A stretch of DNA of 64,000 bases from Ahaetulla prasina (taxonomy: Eukaryota; Chordata; Lepidosauria; Squamata; Colubridae): positions 59,745,064 through 59,809,063 of the forward strand of contig NC_080542.1 of NCBI RefSeq assembly GCF_028640845.1, read 5' to 3'. Within the stretch, counting starts at the first letter, position 1. Each line of letters starts with the position of its first letter. Below, piece after piece: positions 54,949 through 64,000 of this stretch. A program made the translations under genes and the position numbers. Below the pieces are notes generated by a model that saw nothing but the letters and a program-made list of their open reading frames with translations, had not been told where the DNA came from and searched no databases.

Positions 54949-55633
54949 ATAGTATTTTGAGACGACTTCTGGTTTGGCTCCGCTTCGTTGATGGCAGTCT
55001 TTTTTAGACTGCTAACCCCGTAGTCTGTAGAGCTGCCAGGACAGCGTAATTTAGCTGTCCGGCAGCTTGTAAATCTCTCCCTCAGGCAAAAAGGGAGAGA
55101 TGAGCATTCAGGCTGAAGTTGAGCCACCTAGAGAAGCCCCAGAAAAGTTTCTGGGGGCTTGAGGGATTGCTCCTTCCAGAGCCTGAAAGAAGCTCCAGAC
55201 TCTGAGGGCATCTGCCTTTTGGCAAGAAAAAAACGTAGCGTCCAATCTCCGCGGCAGAAATTGATTTGTGATGGATTGTAACGCGGCCAGAGCAGAAACT
55301 GGAGTTCTAGCATTTGCTTGTAAGAAGACTGCAAGCCCGTAATAGAGGATACATTTGTTGCGAAGATAGAAGAAAGCAAATTGCGTTTTGTGGAATGCGA
55401 GCAAATGGCGATGTGTGTATTGGAAACGAAAGTTAAGAAAATGCTTATTAACAGCTAGTGTGGAATTAGGAGATATACAAGAAGATACTGACTAAATGGA
55501 AGAAATGAGAATTTTATGATTTATATTTTTTCTTCTTTGGGTTTATAGTCGATTTAGAAGAAAAGTTTTTTGTATCTTTCCCTTTTAACCCCTTTTTGTC
55601 CTCTGTTAATGGGTAGGTTTTATATTTTAAAAA

Positions 55634-56614
55634 ATGGCTTTTAAGCTAATAGTACCAAAAGTCACTAAAAACTTTGAAATTTCTTCAGCTCAGATACGAA
55701 AATTAAAAGAAGAAATCAAAGAGGAATTAAGAAATTTTTTACAGGAGTTTCTGGAGACTCGTTTTTCAGAAATAGATCAAAAATTTGATGAAATAGAGAA
55801 AGAGATGTTGGATTTTAAGGAAGTGGTGGAAGAGCAGAAGAGGGAAATGAAAATAGTAAAAGATGCAATTTCGCAAATATTATGGTCTTGTATTCAGATG
55901 GAGGATAGTTTGGCAGAAGTTAATAAAGTTAATTTAGAGTTGCAAAGGAAAATAGAGGAAATTCAAAAGAATCAAAACAATTGGAACTTAGGTAATAAGA
56001 TGGAAGATATACAGGCAAAGGTAGATAGGGCAGATGAAGAAAGAGTAATATTGCAATATAGATTAATGGAATATGCTATACGAGTGAGGGGATTGAGGGA
56101 AAGTAGGAAGGAAAATTTAAAAGAGATTTTTATGCAAGCTTTTGCTCAGATAAAGGGTGTGGAGCCAGAAGATTTTGAAATTAATATTAAAAGAATTTAT
56201 AGTGTTAATTCTTGGTGGGCAAGACAAAATAAATTACCGAGGGATGTGGTTATTTATTTTACATCTAAAAAGGTTAGGTATGAAATTTTGCAAGCCTTTT
56301 ATAAAAATAAATTTCAAATATTGGGACAAGATATAAAAATGATGAAGGAAATTCCTCCTAAAATGTTAAGAAAGAGAAGAGAATTTGCCTTTTTAGTGGA
56401 TGAGTTTAAGAAACATCAGATATATTTTAGATGGGAAGTTCCAATGGGTTTGTCAGTGAATTTTAGAGGTAGAAAGTATTTTCTTAATACAGTTATGAAA
56501 GCAAGACATTTCTATATTAATGTTTCAAAGAGTGGGAATCCTTTGTTGTTAGATGCTAAGTTAACTGGTTTGGAGATGATGGGAAATAGAATAGGAGAGG
56601 GGAGGAATGTTTAA
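55634..56614 (+). CDS. L1 ORF1p-like protein, intact, 326 aa
   Basis: RNA-binding protein of an L1-type retrotransposon. It would trimerise and coat element RNA in cytoplasmic particles. Residues about 15-140 form a long charged coiled coil (SSAQIRKLKEEIKEELRNFL onward). Residues about 145-235 fit the RRM-like domain, starting near EYAIRVRGLRESRKENLKEI and including INIKRIYSVNSWWARQNKLP. Residues about 235-300 fit the C-terminal domain, with KEIPPKMLRKRREFAFLVDE and GLSVNFRGRKYFLNTV. The ATG follows an A/T-rich 'tatattttaaaa' context. No stop or frameshift breaks the 326 codons. Codon use is very AT-rich. Length is close to mammalian ORF1p (about 338 aa). It lies antisense inside an ERP44 intron. 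Whether it is expressed is unknown. Confidence 0.88.
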   Translation: MAFKLIVPKVTKNFEISSAQIRKLKEEIKEELRNFLQEFLETRFSEIDQKFDEIEKEMLDFKEVVEEQKREMKIVKDAISQILWSCIQMEDSLAEVNKVNLELQRKIEEIQKNQNNWNLGNKMEDIQAKVDRADEERVILQYRLMEYAIRVRGLRESRKENLKEIFMQAFAQIKGVEPEDFEINIKRIYSVNSWWARQNKLPRDVVIYFTSKKVRYEILQAFYKNKFQILGQDIKMMKEIPPKMLRKRREFAFLVDEFKKHQIYFRWEVPMGLSVNFRGRKYFLNTVMKARHFYINVSKSGNPLLLDAKLTGLEMMGNRIGEGRNV

Positions 56615-57281
56615 GATGTGAATATGATGTTTATGGTTAATTTTTAGAATTGATTTGTTTAGGATATAAATTATAGGTTTTGTTATTTGTAAGATATAAA
56701 CCTATGGGATGATACTATTTAATTGTGAAGGATGGAAAGTAAAATTTATGAATTTAGATAATATTGTGGGTAATGATGTTAATTGTTTACTGTTATATTT
56801 TGGATGTAACTTAAATGATTATTCGTTTTAATTGATACGTTTATAGACAGTAAAAGTTATGAAGTTAAGTTGGAAATATTGTATCTGAGAGACTTTATTC
56901 GTAATGACTGATGGAGTAATATTGGAAGATCGGACATTAAATGTTATGACAATTGAAGAAATATATAAGTGATGAAAATTTGAGCTCGAGAAGATGGACT
57001 GTAATGTAAGAAATGGACTTTATGAAATTTGAAGGAATATACAAGTGGAAAAAATCTGAATTTGAGAAGATGGACTAATTTTAAAAATGGACTGTAAGAA
57101 GAAGCAATATGTGAAGGGAAGATTGTATTGGTATTGTTCCTTTTCTTTTTTATTATTCTTTCTTATCTCTTTATTTTTATTGTGAAGGGATTTAAAGTTT
57201 TAGAGAGGGGTGGGAGTTTATGTATATTTTGTATACTTTAGCTTGTGATTGTTAGTCATAATACCCAGTATTTGCTCTGGG

Positions 57282-57322
57282 AAGTCCGGGGGGGGAGGGG
57301 GAGGAGGGGGGAGAGGGGGGGA
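57282..57322 (+). repeat. G-rich polypurine tract in L1 3' UTR
   Basis: Runs of seven to nine G separated by single A (consensus like GGGGGGAGGGGG). Such tracts are typical of L1 3' UTRs and can form G-quadruplexes. A longer purine-rich stretch continues at 57420-57610. Confidence 0.88.
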
Positions 57323-57872
57323 AATGATACATGGATTGGTTATTAATGTACAGTAATGATTGAAGATATGAAATTAAAATTTGAAATGATATTGGGGCTG
57401 CCCGACTGCCATTTCAGAAAGAAAAGGAGAGAGGAGTAGAAGGAGGGAAGAAAGTAGGTAGGAAAGAGTTGAGAAGGAGAAGGGGAATAAGAAGGTTAGA
57501 GAGGGTGGAAGAAGGGAGGAGTGGAGAAGGAGGAGAGGAAGTAGTAAAGTGAAGGAGATGAAGGAGGGGAAAATAGTAGAGGGTAGAGAGAGGTTGTGAA
57601 GAAAGGAAGTGGCAATCGGGCAGGCCCGAATCAGCAATAAATAAAAATTAATGATTAAAGATGGATAACAGATTGTACATAAATATGATGTTGGAAAATG
57701 GAAATAAAAAATTTATATTAAAAAAAATAGTATTTTGAGACAGTCTTCTCCAGTCTTCCTCTTATAAGATTTCTGATAAGATATTAAGAAACAGAGTTAA
57801 AGATTTTACTTATTTTACAAAATATGATGATAAAATTTGTTGGCTAAAGAACTCCTTTTAGAGCAGTGTTTC

Positions 57873-57992
57873 CCAACCATTTTTTTCTCCTGTAACCATC
57901 TTTTGATCTTATTTTTCCCCTGTGGCCCCTTAAGGCACCATTACCAAATACAGACATTAATGGCTATTTTTTCTAATGTCAACAAGATAGCC
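57873..57992. mobile_element. hAT-like element, left end, cut by LTR element
   Basis: 'cagtgtttcccaaccatttt' is a hAT-type terminus, followed by 'tgtggccccttaaggcacca'. The matching right end was not found; the LTR element starts at 57993. Confidence 0.45.
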
Positions 57993-58392
57993 TGTCAATT
58001 CTCAAAACAACTCTAGCTAAAGCCGTAACTTTTCTTGCTTTGTTTCTTAGTTGCCATGCTTGGGGGTGGGGGGAAAGATTTATGGAATGTAGAATGTTTT
58101 CCTCCAATGTGCCAGACATAACAACGATAAGGCTCCTGAACCAAGGCCAGATCAACCTGCTCCAGCAATGGCAGGTGGGAGAGCTGAGAAATTCATCACC
58201 TGCTTGATTGGCTGACATGACCTGTGACACACGGGCAATGGCAAGTATCTATTCTTTAATTATACCAAAAACACAGGAATTATTCAGTGTTGCTTTCGCC
58301 TTTGACCATGCCAATATGACGTACTCAATAAACCAGATTTTTGAGGAAGCCAAGGCTTGAATTGATTGGAAGCATTATTCAGAACAATGACA
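57993..58392 (+). repeat. 5' LTR (400 bp)
   Basis: Starts TGTCAATTCTC and ends AACAATGACA. It contains 'attctttaattataccaaaa' and a poly(A)-signal-like 'caataaaccaga'. Roughly 80-85 percent identical by eye to the 3' LTR. Confidence 0.88.
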
Positions 58393-58500
58393 TTAAACCA
58401 ACAATCCTTAAACTTGTCAAAATCCTGGGACTCCTGAGCCCTGGCCCTCTGCCCGGTCACTTTTTTTTTTTGGTGGGGGGAGGGAAAGCCTTAGGAAGAG

Positions 58501-59340
58501 ATGGCTGAGAAAAAGGGGAAGGAGGCCACCGGCAAGCCAGTTGAGGAACTGGTGATGATGCAAGCGGGAGCCCAAGTGAGTGAGGAAGTCCAACCTGACA
58601 GAGGTGTGGGAAGAAGCAGCAATTGGAGAAGCCTCTACCTCGCGACAGATGAATTCTGGTGGAGGAGAACGCCGGGAGCAGCGCAAATTGAGCTCCCTGT
58701 GGTGGTGTCCATGTACATGGGGGCCCAACCCATGCAGTGGAGAGAAAGGAGAGTGGTAGACTGGGATGAGCTGAGAGAGTGGAAATACTTGAACGCGCTT
58801 CAGAGCTCTTCGGTAGAGCAGCTGAGGGAGCACAGGCATCCGGGGTGGGAAACCTGAGAACCGAGTGGAGGTAATGGAGGAAGTGATCCACCAAGCTGCC
58901 CAGCCACTTCTGGAATGATGGGGCCCAAGTCCCCCTGTCAGATTCTCCCTCACCAGCCCTAATTTTTGACTGATGGTAGGAGGGAAAAGCCTGAAGCAAG
59001 CCACTTCAGCGCAGCAGGGAGCTGCAACAGTGGGGACAAGCCACTGGAGAAGTTTTTGGTTCTTGCCAGCAGCAGCAACAAGGTTGAGTCCTGGCCCCAG
59101 CAGCCAGTAGGAGCAACCGGCCCAGCTAGGCAGCCACTGCAGCCCCTCCCCCATGGACCCAGGTGGTATCAAGCTCCCGTCACTCCTGGGGCCTGGGTGG
59201 CATTCGGGATACTGGCTACCGTCACCCCACTACATGGAACCTCCTCCCCTGACCGTCACGTTTAATGAGAATCCCAACCGGCTGGCAATTTTCCTTGACA
59301 ACCTGAGGCACCTAGATCACTACTGTTTGCCTACTTGACC
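58501..59340 (+). pseudogene. Gag region remnant
   Basis: Starts at an ATG (MAEKKGKEATGKPVEELVMM) about 110 bp after the 5' LTR and is broken by a stop at 58855-58857. Capsid-like text NENPNRLAIFLDNLRHLDHY appears in another frame at about 59265-59325. The long open frames on the opposite strand (58417-59172) are antisense shadows of this GC-rich region. Confidence 0.65.
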
Positions 59341-59542
59341 CAGAGATCAATGGTGAGCACAATAACTGCTAAGCTTGAAGGGGAAGCAGCAGAATGGGTA
59401 GTTATCTTCCATAATGAGGACAATCCTGAGCTGAGAGATGCTGGAAGGTTCCTAGGGGAGCTGAGTGTGGGATTCGAAGATGAGGCAAAAGCCCAACAGG
59501 TGGAGGGGGAGATACAGGAATTAAAGCAGAGGGAATGGCTAC

Positions 59543-59833
59543 TTGAGAATCACAGCACCCAAAACAGGAGCTCAGAGGGAGTTTGAGGCCCTAGTAGACT
59601 CAGGCTACACCCAATGTTTAATAAGCCTACCCATAGTGCTGAGACTGGGAATTCAGGTGAGGAGGCTATCCAGAGCCATGAGGTTTGAACAAGTCGATGG
59701 CTCACTAATAGGTGGGTCCCCAGTAACCCATTTGACCGAGCCCATGAAGTTGGAGACGGGTCTGCACTGGGAAATGATCCAATTCATGATTGTCCCAAAA
59801 ATAACAGAAGCTGTGATCCTGGGACTAGCCTAG
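59543..59833 (+). pseudogene. Aspartic protease remnant
   Basis: Contains the retroviral-type catalytic motif in ALVDSGYTQCLISLPI (DSG in place of the usual DSGA/DTG) and the downstream hydrophobic block EAVILGLA that normally reads ILG. A stop follows immediately. Confidence 0.75.
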
Positions 59834-60018
59834 CTGAACAAGTGGGGCCTAATGATATGGTGGGAAGGGAGAATCAGGAAACTGAGGTTGGAAAGATGCT
59901 CCTCCCCTCCCCCACATGATGTGCAAGCCTCTCCATAAGGGATGGGAGCCAAGGTCCCTGAACATTCAAGGGCTGGGTCCAATCGGCTAACGAGAATACC
60001 AGGACCTGCCGGACATGT

Positions 60019-60800
60019 TTGGGGAAGAAGCATGCAATGTGCTATCCCTTCACTGGCCCACAGACTGTGCAATTGAGATCCTGCCGGGGCAAAACTACCC
60101 AAGCCCAAGATGTACTCCATGACCTCCAAGGAGAGCTGAGGGAGTATATCGACAAGAACCTAGCCAGGGGCTTCATCCAGCTGGCTAAATCCTGCATGGC
60201 AGCCCCAGCCCTGTTTAAGGAGAAGATGAAACAATGAGATTATGCACGCAATGGGGTTTGCGTGGAGAACATGTACCCCCTCCCCCTCATGAGAACATGC
60301 TGGCTCACCTAGCCAAGGAAAACATTTACCAAGTTAGATTTGAGGGAACCATAGTATTGCATCAGAATCAGAGAGGGGGACGAATGGAAGACAACGTTTA
60401 ACTGCCCGCTGGGAAACTTTCAGTTCAAAGTGATGCTGTTAGGACTACAAGGGGCCCCGGCAGCTGATCAACACAGCTGATCGATGAGGTGCTGCATGCA
60501 CACTTGTATAAGGGGGTCCTAGTTTACCTAAATGACATTCTCATCTTCACCGAGACAATGGAAGAGCACATCAAACTAGTCCACCAAGTCCTCAAGAAGC
60601 TTCTGGAAGCAAACCTATATACTAAGCCGTCCAATTGCAAATTCTACCACACCTGGCTGGACTATCTGGGCTATCGAGTATCAAGTGAAGGGGTGAAAAT
60701 GGACCCAGGGAAAGTGAAAGCCACCTTAGAATGGCAGGCCCCTTGAACCCATAAACAGTTACAAAACTTCTTAGGGTTTGCTAACTTCTATAGGCAATTC
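60019..60800 (+). pseudogene. Reverse transcriptase remnant
   Basis: The conserved end blocks survive at 60489-60746: GVLVYLNDILIFTETMEEHI and YTKPSNCKFYHTWLDYLGYR. The catalytic box reads YLND instead of YLDD, so one metal-binding aspartate is replaced by asparagine. Earlier blocks are scattered over three frames with stops at about 60236 and elsewhere. Confidence 0.82.
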
Positions 60801-60879
60801 ATCCCATCCCATCCTTGCCGATCACAGAACTGCTGAAAACAGGGAAAACAGGGCCGAGCTAACTGCTCCAATGGACGAT

Positions 60880-61340
60880 GGAATGCCAACAGGAATTTGA
60901 AACTCTAAAGAGGCTATTTGCAAAGGAACCAGTTCTGAAGCACCCCAATCCCGAGAAGGCCTTTTTGGTCCAGGCCGATTTCAGTGATGTAGCCATAGGA
61001 GCTGTCTTCCTCTAGAGGAATGAGGAGGGGAACCTGCAACCATGCGCCTACACTGCCAAAAACACACTGACACAGAGAGGCACTGGGCTGTACAGGAAAA
61101 GAAGACTTTTGCGGTCCGGTGGGCATTATTGCCCTGGTACCACCTCCTAAAAGAGAGTAATGTATGTTCAAAGTATTTACTGACCATAAAAATTTGGAGG
61201 CATTTAGAACTCCTTGAAAACTCTCACCAAAGCAAGATCGGTGAGCGCAGTATTTCAACCAATTTAACTTCCTCCTAAAATATCTCCTGAGGGAAAAAAA
61301 ATTCCTGGCTGATGCCCTCTTGAGAATGCCCCAGTACAAG
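60880..61340 (+). pseudogene. RNase H remnant
   Basis: KHPNPEKAFLVQADFSDVAI then GAVFL (about 60940-61015) matches the first catalytic block of Gypsy RNase H, with a stop right after. The later EKKTFAVRWALLPWYHLL (about 61095-61150) matches the second block. Confidence 0.72.
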
Positions 61341-61499
61341 AGCAGTCAGGAGGAGGTGGTCAATGCAATTATTCCCTTACCCCAGAAAGTGGCCCAGGTG
61401 ACTACGTGATGAACCGCGCAATGATTCATCACATCAGGGGAGGAACTGACCCAGAAACTCAAAACCGAGTTACAAAGCAACCCCAGTTCAAGGAGCACC

Positions 61500-62680
61500 C
61501 ATTGACCATCAGGGACAGACTAGCTAGGAAGGGAACTAAACTGTATGTTCCTAACAGTCTGTGTATATAGGTCCTACAACGGAGCTATGATGCCAGACAG
61601 GTTGGGCACTTTGGATTCCTGAAAACCTTGCACCTGGCTAGGAGGCAGTTTTGGTGGCTAGAGATGAAAAGGACATTGAGAGCTTTGTAAAGAGTTGTGC
61701 AACCTATGCAACGATGAAAAAGAGAATGGGGAAGTCCCCCAGGTTGCTACAGCAAGTAGCTGAGCCCACCCAGCCCTTGGAAGAGATTGCAATGGATTTC
61801 ATAGTCGAGCTGCCATAAAGTGGAGGAAATACAGTGATTTGGACAGCAATCAATCTATTTTCCAAGCAGGCTCATTTCATTGCCTGTCCCAGACTATCAT
61901 CCACCCACAAACTGATGAAGTTTTCCTGAGGCATATCTACTGATCGCATGGGGTTCCACGTAGAATTATTTCAGATCGGGGTGGGGGGTGGGGTTCAATT
62001 CATGGCTAAGTTCTGGAGGGAGTTCTTAAAGTTATTTGGGTCCTTCCAGGGGCTTAGTTTGGCTTTTCATCTGAGTACCAATGGGGCAGCAGAACACACT
62101 AACACCACTAACCTAAGGTGCTAATGTCAACTACCTGCAGACTAATTGGGCAGAACTACTGCCTTTTGCTAAAGTGGTATAAATAATGCAGTGCACAGTA
62201 GCACGGGGTTTACCTCCTTCAAGGTGGTCACAACAGGGTTGACTTCGTCATCATGGCAGAATACACCCAGGAGCCTCCCTCTTTTTAATAGAAGAGGGAG
62301 GTCTAACAGAGTGGGCTGACTCATTACAGAATGCATAGGAGAACATAAGGCAAGCACTGACAAACGCAACAAAGCCTGCAACTAGCAGGCTGATAATAAG
62401 CAGGCCCTGCAAAAGCCCTTCCAGGTGGGGGAGAAGGTTTATCTCTCCAATAAGTACTTAAGGCTAAAATTGCCTTGCAAAAAACTAGGTCCTAAGTTTT
62501 TGAGACTATTTCCCATCATAAAAGTAATCAATCCAGTTACCATGGAACTAAAACTCTACCACCTTTTGGGGAAGATGCATCTGGTTTTCCATAATAACTT
62601 GTTAAAACCAGTAGTCAGTTCTGAACTGAGACCAATAGCTTCAGTGGCACCAAAGCCCATAATGGTAGAAGGAGAGACCT
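61500..62680 (+). pseudogene. Integrase remnant
   Basis: The HHCC-region phrase VGHFGFLKTLHLARRQFWWL lies near 61600-61660. The core block EPTQPLEEIAMDFIVELP, a stop, then SGGNTVIWTAINLFSKQAHF lies near 61763-61880, including the first catalytic aspartate (MDF). The C-terminal part starting GEKVYLSNKYLRLKLPCKKL is at 62428-62640. Confidence 0.75.
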
Positions 62681-62796
62681 ATTATGAAGTAAAGGAGATT
62701 TTAGACTGTACGCTGTACAAGGGAAAGTTACAATATTATTGCAATAGAAAGGATATCCCTTGGCAGAGGCCGCCTGGGTTAAGACCACCAACATGA
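62681..62796 (+). pseudogene. Chromodomain
   Basis: YYEVKEILDCTLYKGKLQYY then CNRKDIPWQRP matches the chromodomain pattern (YEVEEILD...LQYLVKWKGYP) at the integrase C-terminus of chromoviruses. The normally conserved KWKG is altered and the frame ends at 62796. Confidence 0.8.
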
Positions 62797-62947
62797 AAGC
62801 AGACTGGCTAGTAAAGAAATTCCATGACAAGGACCTTCAAAATCCCAAACCGTTAATGGATTGGGTGTGTGTGTGACTAAAAGGAATTTAATTTCTGTTT
62901 GTGATTCATATCTTATAGATGCTCGTTTCCAAATAAGGGGAGCCAAT

Positions 62948-63352
62948 TGTCAACTCTTGAAACAACTCTAGCTGAAGAGATAATTTTTCTTGCTTCATTT
63001 CTTATTTGCCATACTTGGGGTGGGGGGACACTTGTGGAATGTAGAATGTTTTCCTCCAATATGCGAGACACAATAATGATATAGTTCCTGAGAACCAAGG
63101 CCAGATCAACGTGGCCAGCAACAGTAGGAGGAAGTTCTAAGAAGTTCATCACCTGCTTAATTGATTAATGTGATCTGTGGGGGGGGGGGAGTGGCTAGTA
63201 TCTATTCTTTAATTATACCAAAAATGTGGAAATTATTCAGTGTTGGTGTCACATTTGACCAAGCCGATATGATGTACCCAATAAACCAGACTTTTTAGGA
63301 AGCCAAGGCTTCAGTCTTGAATTAATTGGGAGCATTACTTGGAACCATGACA
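62948..63352 (+). repeat. 3' LTR (405 bp)
   Basis: Starts TGTCAACTCTTG and ends ACCATGACA, preceded by a purine stretch 'aaataaggggagccaat' that fits a polypurine tract. A poly(G) expansion at 63179-63190 is not in the 5' LTR. Confidence 0.88.
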
Positions 63353-63369
63353 ATAGTGTTTTAGTATAA

Positions 63370-63480
63370 TACAGTAGTAGTCTTCAACCTACAAAATATG
63401 GTAGTAGTTCTCAACATACAACTGGTTGCTTAACCACAATTGAAGTTACAATGGCCTTGGAAAGGCAACTTTACAGCCCG
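63370..63480. mobile_element. Mariner/pogo-like element fragment
   Basis: 'gtagtagttctcaacataca' then 'actggttgcttaaccacaat' resembles the left part of the family at 51850. The right end is missing. Confidence 0.5.
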
Positions 63481-63489
63481 TAAAGCACC

Positions 63490-63590
63490 AGTCCCCCTAA
63501 TCACCTTTGTTGTTCTTCTCTGCACTCTTTTCAGACTCTCAACATCTTTTTATATTGTGGCGACTAAAACTGGATATAACAGATGCACCA
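63490..63590 (-). mobile_element. CR1 LINE fragment, reverse
   Basis: Reverse of the phrase encoding the QFWSPQ/RVQR end of CR1 ('ttctctgcactcttttcaga', 'ctctcaacatctttttat'). Confidence 0.75.
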
Positions 63591-63599
63591 GCAGATGTA

Positions 63600-64000
63600 A
63601 AATTTAGAATAGAATAGAATAGAATTTTATTGGCCAAGTGTGATTGGACACACAAGGAATTTGTCTTGGTGCATATGCTCTCAGTGTACATAAAAGAAAA
63701 GATACGTTCATCAAGGTACAACATTTACAACACAATTGATGATCAATATATCAATATAAATCATAAGGAATGCCAGCAACAAGTTATAGTCATACAGTTA
63801 TAAGTGGAAAGAGATTGGTGATGGGAACTATGAAACGATTAATAGTAGTGCAGATTCAGTAAATAGTCTGACAGTGTTGAGGGGATTATTTGTTTAGCAG
63901 AGTGATGGCCTTTGGGAAAAAACTGTTCTTGTGTCTAGTTGTTCTGGTGTGCAGTGCTCTATAGCGTCGTTTTGAGGGTAGGAGTTGAAACAGTTTATGT
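63600..64000 (-). mobile_element. CR1-L3 (Snake1-like) 3' end, reverse, with AATAG run
   Basis: (TAGAA)n at about 63606-63632, then 'attttattggccaagtgtga' and 'ttggacacacaaggaatttg', the reverse of the 3' end at 25320-25370. It continues through 3' UTR and toward the ORF ('atggcctttgggaaaaaact') and is cut by the window edge. Confidence 0.87.

Larger units (their letters stand above)
54964..57726 (+). mobile_element. ORF1-only L1 (HAL1-like) with intact ORF1
   Basis: 2.76 kb between direct repeats 'atagtattttgagac' (54949-54963 and 57727-57741). It has a GC-richer 5' UTR starting about 'gacgacttctggtttggc', an uninterrupted ORF1 (55634-56614), about 1.1 kb of non-coding 3' sequence with a G-rich polypurine tract, and 'aataaaaaatttatattaaa' plus a short A-tail. 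No ORF2 is present. It is a different family from copies A and B. Confidence 0.87.
57993..63352 (+). mobile_element. Ty3/Gypsy chromovirus-like LTR retrotransposon, decayed
   Basis: 5.36 kb with two LTRs and an internal region in the order gag, protease, reverse transcriptase, RNase H, integrase, chromodomain. That order and the C-terminal chromodomain place it with vertebrate chromoviruses (Sushi-type). Every domain is interrupted by stops or frameshifts and the RT box is altered, so it is dead. No clean target duplication was found ('tagcc' before, 'atagt' after). Confidence 0.87.

Noticed and set aside
58417..59172. Long - strand open frame of 251 codons, overlapped by another of 180
   Set aside because: It lies antisense to the Gypsy gag region in a GC-rich stretch with few stops; the peptides are proline, serine and leucine rich with no domain.
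54429..64000. Search for the upstream ERP44 exon carrying the CRFS active site
   Set aside because: No matching - strand frame with splice sites was seen; the stretch is occupied by L1-type and Gypsy elements.

Overview
This window is vertebrate nuclear DNA, almost certainly from a squamate reptile and most likely a snake. It is AT-rich and intron-dominated. It carries squamate repeats: tRNA-derived SINEs, RTE/Bov-B-type, CR1, L2 and L1 LINEs, Penelope-like and Ty3/Gypsy elements. It also has CR1-L3 tails ending in ATTCT/AATAG runs, the microsatellite-seeding arrangement reported for snake CR1 'Snake1' elements. There are no bacterial-type operons, CRISPR arrays or prokaryotic genes.

Two host genes are recognisable and they converge, as in the human 9q31 STX17-ERP44 neighbourhood. 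STX17 (syntaxin 17, autophagosomal Qa-SNARE) runs on the + strand. One 87-bp exon at 10528-10614 encodes the second half of the SNARE motif, including the zero-layer glutamine. Its final membrane-hairpin exon was not found. ERP44 (ER/Golgi protein-disulfide chaperone) runs on the - strand. Eight 3'-most coding exons lie between 54428 and 30369; their phases all join, and together they encode 310 residues plus a stop, ending in KDEL. The exons carrying the signal peptide and thioredoxin active site must lie beyond 64000.

Layout. 1-10.5 kb: STX17 intron with a degenerate GC-rich minisatellite, CR1 pieces, an RTE/Bov-B LINE and an L1 with a perfect 14-bp target duplication. 10.6-21.1 kb: a CR1 graveyard in reverse orientation, pierced by hAT-type non-autonomous elements with 8-bp target duplications, SINEs and a whole L1 that was itself invaded. 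21.6-25.5 kb: a mariner/pogo-like element and a long CR1-L3. 25.5-30.4 kb: mostly unique AT-rich intergenic DNA. 30.4-54.4 kb: ERP44 exons, with introns holding L2, Penelope-like, mariner-like and CR1 elements and a 2.29-kb tandem duplication. 54.4-64 kb: upstream ERP44 intron with an L1-type element that has an intact ORF1 but no ORF2, then a decayed chromodomain-bearing Ty3/Gypsy element with both LTRs.

The most interesting signals are: (i) ORF1-only, HAL1-like L1 elements, two independent insertions with target duplications; (ii) a tandem duplication with a 6-bp microhomology junction; (iii) a four-level nest of transposons whose order can be read from target duplications; (iv) ERP44 ending in KDEL rather than the mammalian RDEL; (v) several hairpin-forming inverted repeats and two undescribed-looking minisatellites. 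Boundaries given for decayed repeats are approximate, usually within about 20-50 bases, unless a target duplication fixes them.
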